Of a DNA stretch of 64,000 nucleotides, positions 44,345 to 56,817 are shown one piece after another. The position numbers and the translations under genes are program-made. The notes beneath the pieces are model-generated. The model had not been told where the DNA came from. It saw only the letters and a list, made by a program, of their open reading frames with translations, and did no database searches. The DNA comes from Hygrophila difformis (Eukaryota; Streptophyta; Magnoliopsida; Lamiales; Acanthaceae), in contig JAOANR010000010.1 in NCBI GenBank assembly GCA_030278955.1, forward strand, positions 13,313,086-13,377,085, in the 5' to 3' direction. The number at the start of each line of letters is the position of its first letter. Positions within the stretch are counted from its first letter, which is position 1.

Positions 44345-47134
44345 TGTAACACCCCGGATTTGGTAACCCAGGCCGAGGTGTCACCACCGCATCACCCTAG
44401 CAAGACACGGATCCCCGAGCTCGCTAAGGAGGTGCAAGGCTTATGGGTATGCAAAGTTTTAAAATATTCAACAATGAATCCGGAATCCAATAATACTTTA
44501 ATCAAGTACGGTAGTAAACATCATCATGCATGGATAAGGTAAATGCAGCGGAAATGTAATCACGGCCAACACGGCCAAAACCTCGGGTTAAACAGACCCG
44601 GTAAACAGTAATACGATGCAGAAAGCGAAAATGTTCATAAATAATTCCCCCCAAGTGCATGCGTATGCGTCACTCGACATACTCTGTAAAAGAAAAATGA
44701 CAAGGTTGTCAGTATAAAAATATACTGAGTAAGTTAATCCCTAACTAACAAATAAAAGGGGTTACATGTGTTTAAACTAAAGATTTCGCTTACCACACGT
44801 GATGTTAAAATATATAGTTTATTTGCAGCGGAAAACATGATTAAAGGACTAAATTTTAAAAGCGTAATTTAAGCATAATTTAAGAGGCATGAATTTTAAA
44901 TACATAATTAAAGACATGATAAATACGATTTAAGCATAATGAAACACTCACACAAGTCTTTTACATTTATCCCGTAGACTAAGAAGAGGACACCATACCG
45001 GGAGATTACTAACGAGGCAATCTCAACATAGGACCACTAACGAGGCAGTCCAAACAATGGGAGACCACTAACGAGGCAGTCTCAAAAGATAGTAGGACCA
45101 CTAACGAGGCGATCCAAAAAGATAGTAGGACCACTAACGAGGCGATCCAAAAATACAGCGCGCGAGATCACTAACGAGGCAATCTCAGATAGTAAGGAGA
45201 CCACTAACGAGGCAGTCTCAAAAGATAGTATGAAGATCGGCTCAGCCTAGTGAACGGGATTTTTCGAAAGTTCGTAGTTCAAAGTTATCAAATGATCGAT
45301 ATCGCGTTTTCATAGTTCGAGTTTTCTCAAGTTCGAAAAATCCTATTCGAGGCAGTTTGCGCCTTTCTTAATTAAAAATTCGTCTTTTCACCAAAAATTC
45401 TGAAATGTTTACAGTAATTCAAAAACACACACACGAACAACTTTCATGTTTTAAGTTTTTGGAAATAAGGTTCCGAAGTGAGTCGAAATTCGAGTTCATT
45501 GCAAGGAATAATTTCTGTCTTAAAAACTGTCTTCGTCACAGGTTCGTGCAACGCCGATTAAAAATTCATTTCAAAACCAATCGATGCGAAATTTTTACAG
45601 TAACTACAAAACATGTTATGGAACAACTTTCATGTTTTAAGAATTTGGAAATAATGAATTCTTGGTACTCAAAAATCGACCACAACTCACTGCATACTCG
45701 CGGGTTCCGAATAGGGTTTAAAACAGTTCGGAAAATTCGACCGATTGACATATCAAATGAACACCAAAATTCTTGAAATTTTACATGCATAATCTAGACT
45801 CAATTATCTACAACTTTTGTTTAGGAATGCAAAGTTAGATCATTCGAAAAAGGGGTGAAAAACACGCATCAAGTTGAATATGGAAATCTGTCACAGTTTT
45901 AAAACGTTCGGGTCGACACAGAAAGTTTACGGCGTGATTTGGGATAGTAAAACTTAATGTCAACGGCTGAAATTTGGACACAAGATAGATAAAGGTGTTA
46001 GGAACAACTTTTATGTTGAAAAGTTTTCGGTTTGAATTCCCGAAGGTCGAGTTTTAGGCGAGTCTTTGGAATTGGACGAAAATAGGGTTTTTGAAAACCG
46101 ATTTTTGTTACAAGCCTATATCTCGAGATTTAAACAACAAACAACCACGAAAATTTGTGAGTAAGGTTTTAACTTACTTAGAATGAGGATAGGGTCGCTG
46201 GATTGGGTTTCCGGACGTCCTAGGGTCACGACGAACGGCCAACTTCTCCGATCGCTTTTTGTTCGTTTTCCGACGTGAAATCGTAGTAAGGAAAAAGTGT
46301 TAGAATCCGAGTTTTGGAGACTTATGGACGGATGGAACACTATATTAAGACTTACCAAGGTTCTATGAGGCAGTGGCTCAGTCCCGTTCACCTCGTCGTC
46401 GCCGGAATGTTCGCCGGAAAGTTTCGTCGGGAGAGTTTGGCTTGGAGAGGAAGTTTGTGAGTATTGTGGGGATTGGTTTCTGTGGGATTAGGGCTTTTAA
46501 GGCTCCCCAGCCGCCCTTAAGCCTTCCTTAAGGCTGGAATTCGGTCTCCCTCGAAGGGAATTGTAATTTAGGCAAGAAAATCACCCCCGAATGGAAAGAT
46601 TACACCTTCAGCTCCTCTGGCGCGGAGGTGGCGCGCACCCACTCCTATGGCCGCGCGGAGCACGCGTGCCAGGCCTGGCGTCGCGACGCCTTCGTCCGCG
46701 CGGTGGCCGCGCGGAGACGCGCGGCGGGCGCGGGCCGGCCGGACCGGCCGGTTCGGCGGTTCACGTGTTCCGTCGGGTCTTTCCTTGCTTTCCTCTATCG
46801 GTTTTCTACCCCCTATGTGTTAGCTCGACTCCTCGGGTCGTCTCCGGTTTGGCATCTTCACCTTAAACTTGTTACGAGTTCGGCTTATCGCTCGTAACAT
46901 TTCCGTGTCCTAATTAGTCTAGTCTAAATTGGTTCCAACTCTTCCTATCGTCCTTGCGATCGATCTTGTGATTTACCTCGTGATTTATTTTGTGACTTAA
47001 TTTGTGATTTATTTTGTGATTTATTTCGTGACTGAACTTAGAAATTAGTTCCAAGCTGCCTACGTACCCTGTGAAGGGATCAAGTCATGATGTAGTTCAA
47101 AACAATTTGAATTTGTTTTTCCTCGGGTGTTACG
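44345..47134 (-). repeat. 5' LTR of the Tekay-type element
   Basis: Near-identical to the LTR at 37783, 11 bp longer mainly because of a GC-rich insertion near 46710-46730. Its terminal base is changed (GTGTTACG instead of GTGTTACA), but the target duplication CATAA follows directly. It has the same seven-unit ACTAACGAGGC minisatellite (about 45003-45232). Confidence 0.92.
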
Positions 47135-48157
47135 CATAAAAAGCTATTAATTTTGTTGATTGATGAGCAAAAGAATATTTATAATAAAATAATACTTGTA
47201 GTTGTAGTGATGAGGATTTATTCTCTTTTCTTTACGTGGTGGAACTGAAAAGACATTTATCGATAATTTATCTAGAAAACATTATGTTTAGCCCTTCGTG
47301 GGAGAGGTGATATTGTGTTGCCTATAGTATCCAGTGAAATAGCACCCTACTTCTTCCAAGGGGTAGAACTGCACATTCTGGATTTAGTATTCCACTAGAT
47401 TATGACGAGAATTCTACATGGAAAAAAAAACTATACTCCAACAAATTATTTAACATCTCTTCTCATTAAACGAAGCTCATTATTTGGGATGAAAATTCTA
47501 AATTGGTAAAATGATTATGAGCCCGTCTGAATTAACCAAATTCCTCATTCGATTTTAAGTGAAAAATTCCCACACACAGTTTATTTTATCATGACTATAG
47601 AATAAGTTAATGTTAATCTTTAAAGAATGTTGGACTCTATTTTTAAAAATTAGTTTGTACACATGTCAATGATATGTTACAATATCTCGGGTTTCATAGG
47701 ACTTACTTTATAGGGTAAAGATCGAATTGGTCGCTTTTCCTAGGTCTTCTATGTTCTATTTTATGTCGCTCAGCAGCCAGAGAGCCTTCCTAAGACAGAT
47801 CGAAATCCTAATATAGCTCATTCTTCCTATGCCTTAAGAGAGTGAATGAAAGTATTCATTTCTTTAGTAAGAGCACCAATAGTATAGATATCATCGATGT
47901 TTATATGCTCCACTTTTCTAATTAGGCGCCTGGCTTGGCATTGCTTGCTTGAAAGAGTGGACTCGGAGTATTAATATACAATTAAAATGAATTAACTCAA
48001 GATACTACAAGAAATGTTATTTATAATAAAAATTATATATGACAGAAATTTGCCCAATGAATACTTCATGTAGGTGATGGTAATTGATAAAGCTGATGTT
48101 GATTTTGAAAATGTATAATTAGATGTGATATTTGCAGATGATAATTTTATAAACTCT
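47135..48157 (+). pseudogene. Helitron helicase fossil, segment 2
   Basis: Continues segment 1. LIDEQKNIYNKII leads to a decayed Walker A (RGGTEKTFI), then with frame changes RGDIVLP, a GRTAHSGFSIPLDYDE-like stretch, and LIIWDE (Walker B). At about 47500 it jumps to the C-terminal part (HSLFYHDYRIS, VFSHGQL-like). About 250 bp of unrelated sequence follow, then the protein end (ILQEMLFIIK) and, directly, a second start of a helicase segment (VDFENV, VIFADDNFINS). The segment is cut at ACTCT by the Athila-type element. Many stops. Confidence 0.7.
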
Positions 48158-49632
48158 TGATATTCATCATTTTGTGCTTATATTTTATATGATTCTATAT
48201 GGTTGATTGATGAGTATTTGTCCATATTGGTGTCTTATTATAGTGTTTTGGATTGTAGGAGCAAAAATGAGCTTGGCTTGAGAAAGACATCAAATTGGTG
48301 ACATTTTGGAGAAGTTTCAGGTCGTATGCCCATACACAAGGGACGTGGCCAACTCTGCTGAACAAGAATCATGCTGATGTGTTTCCAACTCGGTTGCTGA
48401 TATGTCCATACGACTTTGATGGTGATGTGGACTGAATTGAGAGCTGATATCATGAGATTTGGGATCCTGGAAAACATCTTGTGGCTGGGATACTTGTTTC
48501 CAAAAGGGAGAGCAAGGATTTGCAAAGAAGGAAACAAATTTGTAAAGAAGGAAACTTGATGTATTTGATTGATTTCTTGCTTCTCTTTTACTTGGCTGCT
48601 ACTATGGACGAAATTGAGGGGTTGGACAGAGATAAATTCATCCCTTGGCTGCTGTTAAAGAGGGAACTCATTACTTGAGAGCTCGACTTGGTTCCTGGAG
48701 AAGACACGAAGGACTGGAGAGCTTGAAGATTAATTGAAGTTCATTCTTCCTATCGACATAGTGTTTGGATGACTTTTATTTTGTCTTTTGTTATTTCTTT
48801 CATGTTCGTGAGTAGTTTCTTTTATCTAGCTTAGGATTGAACCCCGTGTTGGGATTGGATGGCCGTTGTGAGACTCGTCATGTTTTCAATGTTTTATTTT
48901 CCTTAGATTATTAAGTATTTTCATGATTTCTGTTTGCACGCCATTAATTCCTTTGTTGATTGTTTGTGAAGGGCCCCATAGTTAATTGATTTAGGAGTTA
49001 TATTGTTATGATTAGATTGGTGTCCGTGTAATTGCACTTTAATCTAATTGGGTAACAACTAGATGATAAAACTCTAGGGAATCATGGAATCAATTGAGAG
49101 AATCACCGCGTAGGTAGGTTCATCCATTTGAATTAGGCTTTTCTAGGATTTAATGCAATCGGATAAGTACTTCTATGGTCGTACCTAGGATCTTAATTCG
49201 GTTAGGGAAATGAATAACGGCCGTGCCTTGTTCACCGATTAAGTAAGGAAAAGTTGGTCACGGAGCAGTTGCCGAGTGACTATAACTAATTTATTTAATA
49301 GGATAAGGAAATATTTGTCAATGATCAACAATAAATCCAATTCCAATCCGGCAAGTTCAAGTCCTAAGCTAGGTACCTTTATTTGATTGATTTCCTCGAC
49401 TTTTCAGTATTCTCCTGCTCATCGCCCTTTAGCCATTTTTATTCTTTCATTCTCTTTTGTTTTATTTTTAGTAGAATTAGTTTCAATCAAAACCACTGCT
49501 TAATATTATTGTAACTAATCAAAGTTTAATATTTCTATCCAATCCCTGAGGAGACGACCCTACTCGCTGCTATCTATCTTATTTTTATTCGAGTAGAAAA
49601 TATTTATTTTTATGGCAAGACGACTGCTATCA
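48158..49632 (+). repeat. 5' LTR of the Athila-type element
   Basis: Starts TGATATTCATC and ends GACTGCTATCA, a short terminal inverted repeat (TGATA/TATCA). The same length as its partner at 55343. It contains the family motif CCCTGAGGAGACGACCC near the 3' end. Short open frames inside are not genes. Confidence 0.92.
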
Positions 49633-49634
49633 AA

Positions 49635-49655
49635 TTTTGGCGTCGTTGCTGGGGA
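49635..49655 (+). other. Primer binding site of the Athila-type element
   Basis: TTTTGGCGTCGTTGCTGGGG two bases after the LTR, a lightly mutated version of TGGCGCCGTTGCCGGGGA, the complement of the tRNA-Asp 3' end. Confidence 0.8.
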
Positions 49656-49773
49656 TTGGCAATAGAATTATTTTGCTTTTGATTAGCTGCTATTATTAAT
49701 ATTATTATTTACTAATATATTTTTTTCTGCCCGGTTCTAATTTTTACAGGGTAATTAATCTATTGAAGAATCT

Positions 49774-51279
49774 ATGGCAGTTGAACAACGCACTCTCCAG
49801 TTGGTTGTGCGTAACTTGGCGCAACAACATTTATGCATCACTTTCCCTGCTTTATCTGATGATACCCATTTTGTACTGGAATCTGGCCTAATTCACTTAC
49901 TTCCTATTTTTCATGGCCTTTCAGGTGAGGAGCCACACAAGCACTTACAAGAATTTGATGTGGTGTGCTCAAGTATGAAACCCCCTGGCATCATAGACGA
50001 CCAGCTCAGACTACGAGCCTTCCCATTTTCCCTACGCGATACTGCTAAGGAATGGCTCTACTACCTACCTGCTGGGAGTATTAGGACATGGGCTGATTTG
50101 TATAAAAAGTTTCTTGATAAGTACTTTCCAGCCTCTAGAGCATCCATCTTGCGCAAGGAAATTTGTAGGATCACACATGCTCAGGGAGAATCTCTTTATG
50201 AATATTGGGAGCGATTCAATAAATTAATTACTAAGTGTCCCCATCATCAAATTCCTCAATCTTTACTAATTCAATATTTTTATGATGGTCTTACTTGTAT
50301 AGAACGAAGGCTTATGGATTCCACATGTGGGGGAACCTTGATGAAGAAAACTCCAGCTGAAGCATGGGAATTTATTCAAACCTCGGCTGAATACACCCAA
50401 CAATTTGGGAGTCGTGAAAACAATCCAGTTAAAGAAGTTTCTGAGGTAAATTGTCCTTCTATTTAACAACAACTTTCTGAATTAACTGGTTTTGTTCAAC
50501 AATTAGCTGTAAGATCTGGGCAAGCTCTAGTGAAGGCATGTGGAAATTGTTGTAACGTGGGACATTCCACGGACGCTTGCCCTGCATTGCACCAAGAAGT
50601 GGATGTTCATGCAGCTGGGTTTGTACCACGAAGGGAGTATGATCCAGCAATTTCTTACAATTTTGGGTGGCGTGAGCATCCTAACTTGCATTATGGAAAT
50701 TCCGCAACAAATAATTTGTCTCCTGCTAACCAACAACAAAGTCGAGCAACACCTCAAGACTATTTAGGTGTATCACTTCATGATATTATAAAGTCCATGG
50801 CTTCTAATGTTTTGCAATTTCAACAGGAAACACAGACAAGCATAAAAAATCTTGAAGATCAAATGGCCCAGCTGACTAGAGAGATACATGAGAAAAGAGA
50901 ACGTGAGAAAGGAAAATTCCTTGCCCAACCTGAGACACACAATGTAAGTTCAATAATGTGTTGCGGTGGAAAAGAACTGGAAGGCCCATCAGCTGTGCTG
51001 CCTAAGGAAAGAGATGAGAAGGCCATTGAGAAAGAAATTGAAAAGGATGAGAAACTTTCTTCCCAAAATAAATTTAATGAGATAACTATTCCATCATATA
51101 TTTATCATGCTCCTTTTCCTAGCAGGTTGATGGAACCTCAAAAGAGTAACAAGCAAAATGAGATGCTGGAAATTTTCAAAAAAGTTGAGTTGAACATCCC
51201 CCTCTTGGACGCTATCCAGCCCACGCTATGCCAAATTTCTCAAGGAGCTGTGCACGAAAAAGAAAAAGCTACGAGGTGA
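49774..51279 (+). pseudogene. Gag of the Athila-type element, one internal stop
   Basis: The capsid-like domain starts near MAVEQRTLQLVV and includes GEEPHKHLQEFDVVCSSMKP, FPFSLRDTAKEWLYYLPAGS, KKFLDKYFPASRASILRKEI and DGLTCIERRLMDSTCGG. A TAA at 50464 interrupts the frame. The frame then continues with QQLSELTGFVQQLAV, a zinc knuckle (CGNCCNVGHSTDACP), a coiled coil (KNLEDQMAQLTREIHEKRE) and the IPSYIYHAPFPSRL linker, ending at 51279 near the LCQISQGA part. Gag would package the element RNA. A frameshift separates it from the protease. Confidence 0.85.
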
Positions 51280-51793
51280 TGAGAAAATAATTGCTGGAGA
51301 GGTCGTCTCTGCAATGCTTCAACGTAAGTTACCACCTAAGTGTGGTGACCCAGGTATGTTCTTAGTTCCTTGTAAAATTGGGAAGTTAGAAATTAAAAAG
51401 GCTATGTTGGATCTTGGTGCTGCAATTAATGTTATGCCTTTATCTGTGTTCAAAAATTTGAATATTGGTCACTTAAAAGAGACAGGAATTATAATTCAAT
51501 TAGCCGATAGGACAAATGCTTATCCCGAAGGTATGATAGAAGATGTCCTAGTTCAAGTGAATGGATTGATTTTTCATGTTGATTTTTATGTGCTTGATAT
51601 GCATGATGATAACTCCTCAAATCCCTCCCCTGTCTTACTTGGAAGACCTTTCATGTGCACCGCACAAACAAAAATTGATGTGAGGCAGGGAACTTTAACT
51701 ATGGAGTTTGATGGTGAAAAAATTCAATTCAATATTTTTGACACCTTGAAATATCCAGTTGCATCTCATGATTGTTTTAGTGGATTTAGTTGA
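51280..51793 (+). CDS. Protease domain of the Athila-type element
   Basis: The frame from about 51314 contains LPPKCGDPGMFLVPCKIG, the active-site segment MLDLGAAINVMPLSVFKNL and VLLGRPFMCTAQTKIDV. The usual DSGAS is DLGAA here. DLGAS is a common Athila-type form, and the Ala for Ser is an extra change. It is in a different frame from Gag and ends at a TGA at 51791. Confidence 0.8.
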
Positions 51794-52256
51794 TGAATGT
51801 GTGCAGAATATTTTTCGACAAAGTAGAAAGGATCCCTTAGAAGCTGCACTCCTCAACCACCTGGAAGAAATTTGAGACGATGTTGCTGGTAAAAAGTTAC
51901 TGGAGATGGCCCCTAATTTGGAATTAAAGCATTTATCTTCAAACTTGAATTATGCCTTCCTGGGAAGAGAGAAAACAAAGGCATTTCATGACCAAAGAAT
52001 TTCTAGGAAAGAATTAAATGTTGGGCAGAAAGTGTTGTTGTACCAATCAAGGCTTAAACTCTCCTCACGTAAGTTTCGTTCAAGATGGATTGGCCCTTTT
52101 GTTGTTACTGATGTTTTACCCTATGGTGCAGTAGAGATTCAAAGCTTGACGACAAAGAAAACATTTACTGTTAATGAACATCGTCTCAAGCCATACATTG
52201 AAGGATTTTGTGCCCAAGATGAAGAGAGTGCTGCTTTGGTGGATGTTATAGAGTGA
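51794..52256 (+). pseudogene. Pre-RT region fused to integrase tail
   Basis: After a stop, frame-shifted sequence with DPLEAALLNHLEE leads to [20 protein letters not shown], normally followed by RT. It is joined directly to [20 protein letters not shown] and LRSRW-like [19 protein letters not shown], the C-terminal domain of integrase. It ends [12 protein letters not shown]. The join at about 51960-51970 marks the loss of all RT, RNase H and integrase-core sequence. No chromodomain, as expected for this clade. Confidence 0.85.
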
Positions 52257-53825
52257 TCAAGCATTTGGTTGTCTAGCCAAAGATGTTAAAGAAATGCGCT
52301 TCTTGGGAGGCAACCCAAGTTTTTAATATTTTATTTCTTTCGAATTTTTTTTTTGTGATCTATCATGACATTTCACTTGTTTATTGTAGGAAGATGGAAA
52401 ATTCTTGGTTCTCCAGCTTGGATAATGCAGAATTGGGGATTTTTGCTTGGCTACAGGTTGCGTGGGCACGCGCAAGCCATTTACTCATTGAATTTGCTAA
52501 TTAATTTGGGATGGGGGCCTGCTACAGGTCATATGGGTACGCACAAGGATATTGTTCAAGGCACATCCATCAGTGCACTTGCTGCCACCGCACATCCCCC
52601 CTTGCTACCTTCTTTGGGCACGTTCATCCTGGTCGATGATGCACTTTTCAGGGATGTCCTTCTACCTTACACTTTTTCTTTTGCATTCTTCATTGCTTCT
52701 CTTCTTTTCTGCTTTCATTTTTCTTCATAATTTCTTTATGGCATTGAGGACACTGCTGAGTTTAGGTGGGGGGGATTGAACGTCGCTTCCTACACTTATC
52801 TCTGTAAATGCCCTTGCGTGCCTTCTTGTCAAAATATTGAGTACTGCTTGTCAATTGAAGTTTTAATTTAGTTCGATGGTTTGATTGTCTACTGGTATGC
52901 CTGCCTTGCTAATTATGTCCCTATGGTGAGATTTGAGCCTTGTTGAGCCTTATTTTCTTCATTGTTACATGCTCATTTTTCTTGATGTGGGAACATGAGA
53001 ATTGCACCATTCCTGACTTTGCACAAAAATGCATGTGAACTCTTCATATTGTAGTATTCTAGCAAAATGATTTGGGCACTAGGATTTTACTCCATTGGCC
53101 TTACACACTTGCCTACCCAGATTTTTTTTCCACTAGTGAACCCCTCTGAGCCTAATAATCCATTTTCTTTGTTAAACACTAACCCCTTAGCCGTTAGCCT
53201 TTTATTTCTCTTAGACCTTATCTGCTTGAACCCGAATTGAGGATTAACTCTTGGGCTTGTTTATCATTAGTGCCATATTGATGAAATATTGCTGTTAGAG
53301 CCATTGTTGATGAAGCAGTTTATTTGTTCGAGAGTGATATATGTTGCCCCTCTTCTTTTTTTTTTTAAAAAAAAAAGGTAGCATGCTTTTGCCTTGTTCC
53401 TATGACTTGGTGTCAAGAACAAAAGAGTTGAAGTTTCGTCCGCAATGCAGGATATTGAAATTCCTCCTACCCAAAAAAATAAAAAAATAAAAAAATAAAA
53501 GAAGAAAGAAAAAAAAAGAGAGAGAGAGAAGAGAGAGGGGTAGAAGATTCTTGATTATTGTTGTCTCCTGTTATGATCTTTGATGAATATTTGAGAAGTT
53601 TATGGATTAGCACTTGATCCTTTTATGAACAAGTCTCTTGAGTTGATTCTCGGTTCCTTAGCCCTTGTTTCCTCTTTTTCCTACCCCAACCATGGCCCCG
53701 TTATAACCTTGAATAAAGACCCTTTGATTGCTAGTTGCTACTTTATGATTGTGGTTTGATTTGATTGATGTGCAAATTTATGGAATTGGTGTTTTTCTTT
53801 CATGTGCTTTGAGCGTAAACACTTA

Positions 53826-55158
53826 GGGGGTGTTTGGTACAGGGAATTGGGGCTAGGGAAAGGGAATTGAGCCCAATTCCCTTGTTTGTTAACACCAGAG
53901 ATTTGAAAATTGAGATTTAATGTGATTCTCTTTCCCTACTTTTGATTCTCTCTAAAAAGCGGAGATTCGGAGAGAATTGGTAAAGGGTCTCAAATCGATT
54001 CTCCCCGCTCACACCATCCCAATCGACTGCGACTTGCGTTTCTTTCACAGTCCAGACTCATCCCCTTCCTCGAGCCCCAACTCACCGTTCGCCTTCCTCC
54101 CTGCCGCTGCAATCCTGTTCGGCCTTTCTTCAACGGTCCCTGCCGCTTTATCCTCTTCCTGCTACAATTCGGTTCTACTTGAAAAATATTACTAGGTACC
54201 AACAATGTTTTCCTTGTATTGCATTCGGTGTTATCTTCTCATGTATTTCTTGTTTTGTGCTCATATTTGTATCAATCCGTTCATAGCTTTTGTTTTGCAT
54301 TTTTCGTTTTCTTCTCTAAAAAAAATTCATTTTTCATCTTACGTGGTTGGCAAAATTTGGTTATCGTCTTTGAATATCAATGGAGGTTTCTCCAAAATTT
54401 GGTTATCGTCTTCGAAGATCAATGGAGGTTTCTCCGTTTCCGGGTTTCTTGTTTTTGTGCTTTATTATGGTGAAGGTCTAGCCCATTTAATTGGATGATT
54501 TCTTTCAATTTATTTGTTTTATGATTACTCTGATGAGATAAGAGGGTTGTCGTGCATCACTCCCATGCAACGTTATAAAGCAACAGATTTGATTGGCAAA
54601 GATATGATGCGTGCACGCCAATTTCTTACTTTGGATCAAGAAGAAAAAATTGATATGATAATAGTAATTGTGGATGGTTTTATGGGATAGTTGATTAGTT
54701 TTTTTAAGTTAAGTTTAATTATGCACACAATACTTTATTTTGGTTTAGTTGTTCTTGTAAAGAGATTGATTATCTTTTTAGACTTTTATTGGAATTGATT
54801 AAATTAATTTTTGTTGTTAATTTGTGCATGGTTTTTTTATTTATAATTAAATAAACCATTATTATAGGGAAAAAATTTATAGTTTAAACAAATATTTTAA
54901 TTATATTTATATTTATATTTTTTTATTAATAAAAACCAAACAACATAATAATTTTTTTAATTTCATGTTTTATTTATATATCCAATGCTCGAATCAACCA
55001 AAAAAGAAAATTGATTCTCTGTTCAATTTCTGTGTTGAAGTCTCTGTTGTACCAAACAAGAGAATCAATTCCCTTTCTCTGTCTCAATTCCCTTTCTCTG
55101 CAATTCCATTCTCTGACACCAATTCTCTGTAATTCCATTCTCTGTACCAAACGCACCC
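53826..55158. mobile_element. PIF/Harbinger-type (Tourist-like) element, non-autonomous
   Basis: Ends GGGGGTGTTTGGTACAG and CTGTACCAAACGCACCC are inverted repeats of the GGGTGTTTGGT type. The 3-bp duplication TTA lies on both sides (53823-53825, 55159-55161). Subterminal parts carry GGGAATTG/CAATTCCCTTT repeats. A short frame near 54500-54690 (ITPMQRYKATDLIGKDMMRA) might be a relic of a transposase or a captured exon, but no DDE motif is visible. Inserted in the 3' non-coding part of the Athila-type element. Confidence 0.85.
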
Positions 55159-55342
55159 TTAGCCTATACACTTGAGAGTGAGTGAGCACTTTTATATATT
55201 CCCCATCCGGAGAGAGCATTGTTGGGCATACCCGTTGTGCAATTGAGTTATTGGCATGATTGAGATTGATCTTGACTTGTAGTGTCTTTGTTTTGACTTG
55301 ATGGCATGCTTGAGGGCAAGCATGGAGTAGGTGTGGGGGGAT

Positions 55343-56817
55343 TGATATTCATCATTTTGTGCTTATATTTTATATGATTCTATATGGTTGATTGATGAGT
55401 ATTTGTCCATATTGGTGTCTTATTATAGTGTTTTGGATTGTAGGAGCAAAAATGAGCTAGGCTTGAGAAAGACATCAAATTGGTGACATTTTGGAGAAGT
55501 TTCAGGTCGTATGCCCATACACAAGGGACGTGGCCAACTCTGCTGAACAAGAATCATGCTGATGTGTTTCCAACTCGGTTGCTGATATGTCCATACGACT
55601 TGGATGGTGATGTGGACTGAATTGAGAGCTGATATCATGAGATTTGGGATCCTGGAAAGCATCTTGTGGCTGGGATACTTGTTTCCAAAAGGGAGAGCAA
55701 GGATTTGCAAAGAAGGAAACAAATTTGTAAAGAAGGAAACTTGATGTATTTGATTGATTTCTTGCTTCTCTTTTACTTGGCTGCTGCTATGGACGAAATT
55801 GAGGGGTTGGACAGAGATAAATTCATCCCTTGGCTGCTGTTAAAGAGGGAACTCATTACTGGAGAGCTCGACTTGGTTCCTGGAGAAGACACGAAGGACT
55901 GGAGAGCTTGAAGATTAATTGAAGTTCATTCTTCCTATCGACATAGTGTTTGGATGACTTTTATTTTATCTTTTGTTATTTCTTTCATGTTCGTGAGTAG
56001 TTTCTTTTATCTAGCTTAGGATTGAACCCCGTGTTGGGATTGGATTGCCATTGTGAGACTCGTCATGTTTTGAATGTTTTATTTTCCTTAGATTATTAAG
56101 TATTTTCATGATTTCTGTTTGCACGCCATTAATTCCTTTGTTGGTTGGTTGTGAAGGGCTCCATAATTAATTGATTTAGGAGTTATATTGTTATGATTAG
56201 ATTGGTGTCCGTGTAATTGCACTTTAATCTAATTGGGTAACAACTAGACAATAAAAGTCTAGGGAATCATGGAATCAATTGAGAGAATCACCGCGTAGGT
56301 AGGTTCATCCATTTGAATTAGGCTTTTCTAGGATTTAATGCAATCGGATAAGTACTTCTATGGTCGTACCTAGGATCTTAATTCGGTTAGGGAAGTGAAT
56401 AACGACCGTGCCTTGTTCACCGATTAAGTAAGGAAAAGTTAGTCACGGAGCGGTTGCCGAGTGACTATAACTAATTTATTTAATAGGCTAAGGAAATATT
56501 TGTCAATGATCAACAATAAATCCAATTCCAATCCGGCAAGTTCAAGTCCTAAGCTAGGTACCTTTATTTGATTGATTTCCTCGACTTTTCAGTATTCTCC
56601 TGCTCATCGCCCTTTAGCCATTTTTATTCTTTCATTCTCTTTTGTTTTATTTTTAGTAGAATTAGTTTCAATCAAAACCACCCCTTAATATTATTGTAAC
56701 TAATCAAAGTTTAATATTTCTATCCAATCCCTGAGGAGACGACTCTACTCGCTGCTATCTATCTTATTTTTATTTGAGTAGGAAATATTTATTTTTGTGG
56801 CAAGACGACTGCTATCA
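55343..56817 (+). repeat. 3' LTR of the Athila-type element
   Basis: Begins TGATATTCATC after the purine tract and ends GACTGCTATCA before the ACTCT duplication. About 2% different from the 5' LTR by eye, without length change. Confidence 0.92.

Larger units (their letters stand above)
37783..47134 (-). mobile_element. Tekay-type Ty3/gypsy element with deleted RT-integrase core
   Basis: Complete element with two LTRs (37783-40561 and 44345-47134) and the 5-bp duplication CATAA on both sides (37778-37782, 47135-47139). It carries an initiator-Met primer site and a polypurine tract. Internal order on the minus strand: a coiled-coil ORF, gag-protease, then directly the integrase tail and chromodomain. 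RT, RNase H and the integrase catalytic core are missing, so it could move only with helper proteins. The two LTRs are very similar by eye, indicating a recent insertion. It sits inside the Helitron helicase fossil. Confidence 0.92.
48158..56817 (+). mobile_element. Athila-type Ty3/gypsy element with deleted RT-integrase core
   Basis: Complete borders: two 1475-bp LTRs (48158-49632, 55343-56817), the 5-bp duplication ACTCT on both sides (48153-48157, 56818-56822), a tRNA-Asp-type primer site and a GTGGGGGGAT purine tract before the 3' LTR. The interior has gag, protease and the integrase tail; RT, RNase H and the integrase core are gone. About 25-30 LTR differences by eye (about 2%) suggest a moderately recent insertion. 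A PIF/Harbinger element is nested at 53826. The stretch 52260-53820 is non-coding 3' sequence. Confidence 0.92.

Noticed and set aside
52283..52779. Open frames of 73-121 codons after the integrase tail (possible envelope-like gene)
   Set aside because: Athila-type elements can carry an extra gene here, but these frames have no convincing membrane-protein layout or start context and look like random frames in the 3' non-coding region.
54219..54498. Overlapping 84- and 97-codon frames
   Set aside because: Low-complexity Phe/Ser-rich translations within the PIF/Harbinger element, with a repeated word in the DNA and no domain.
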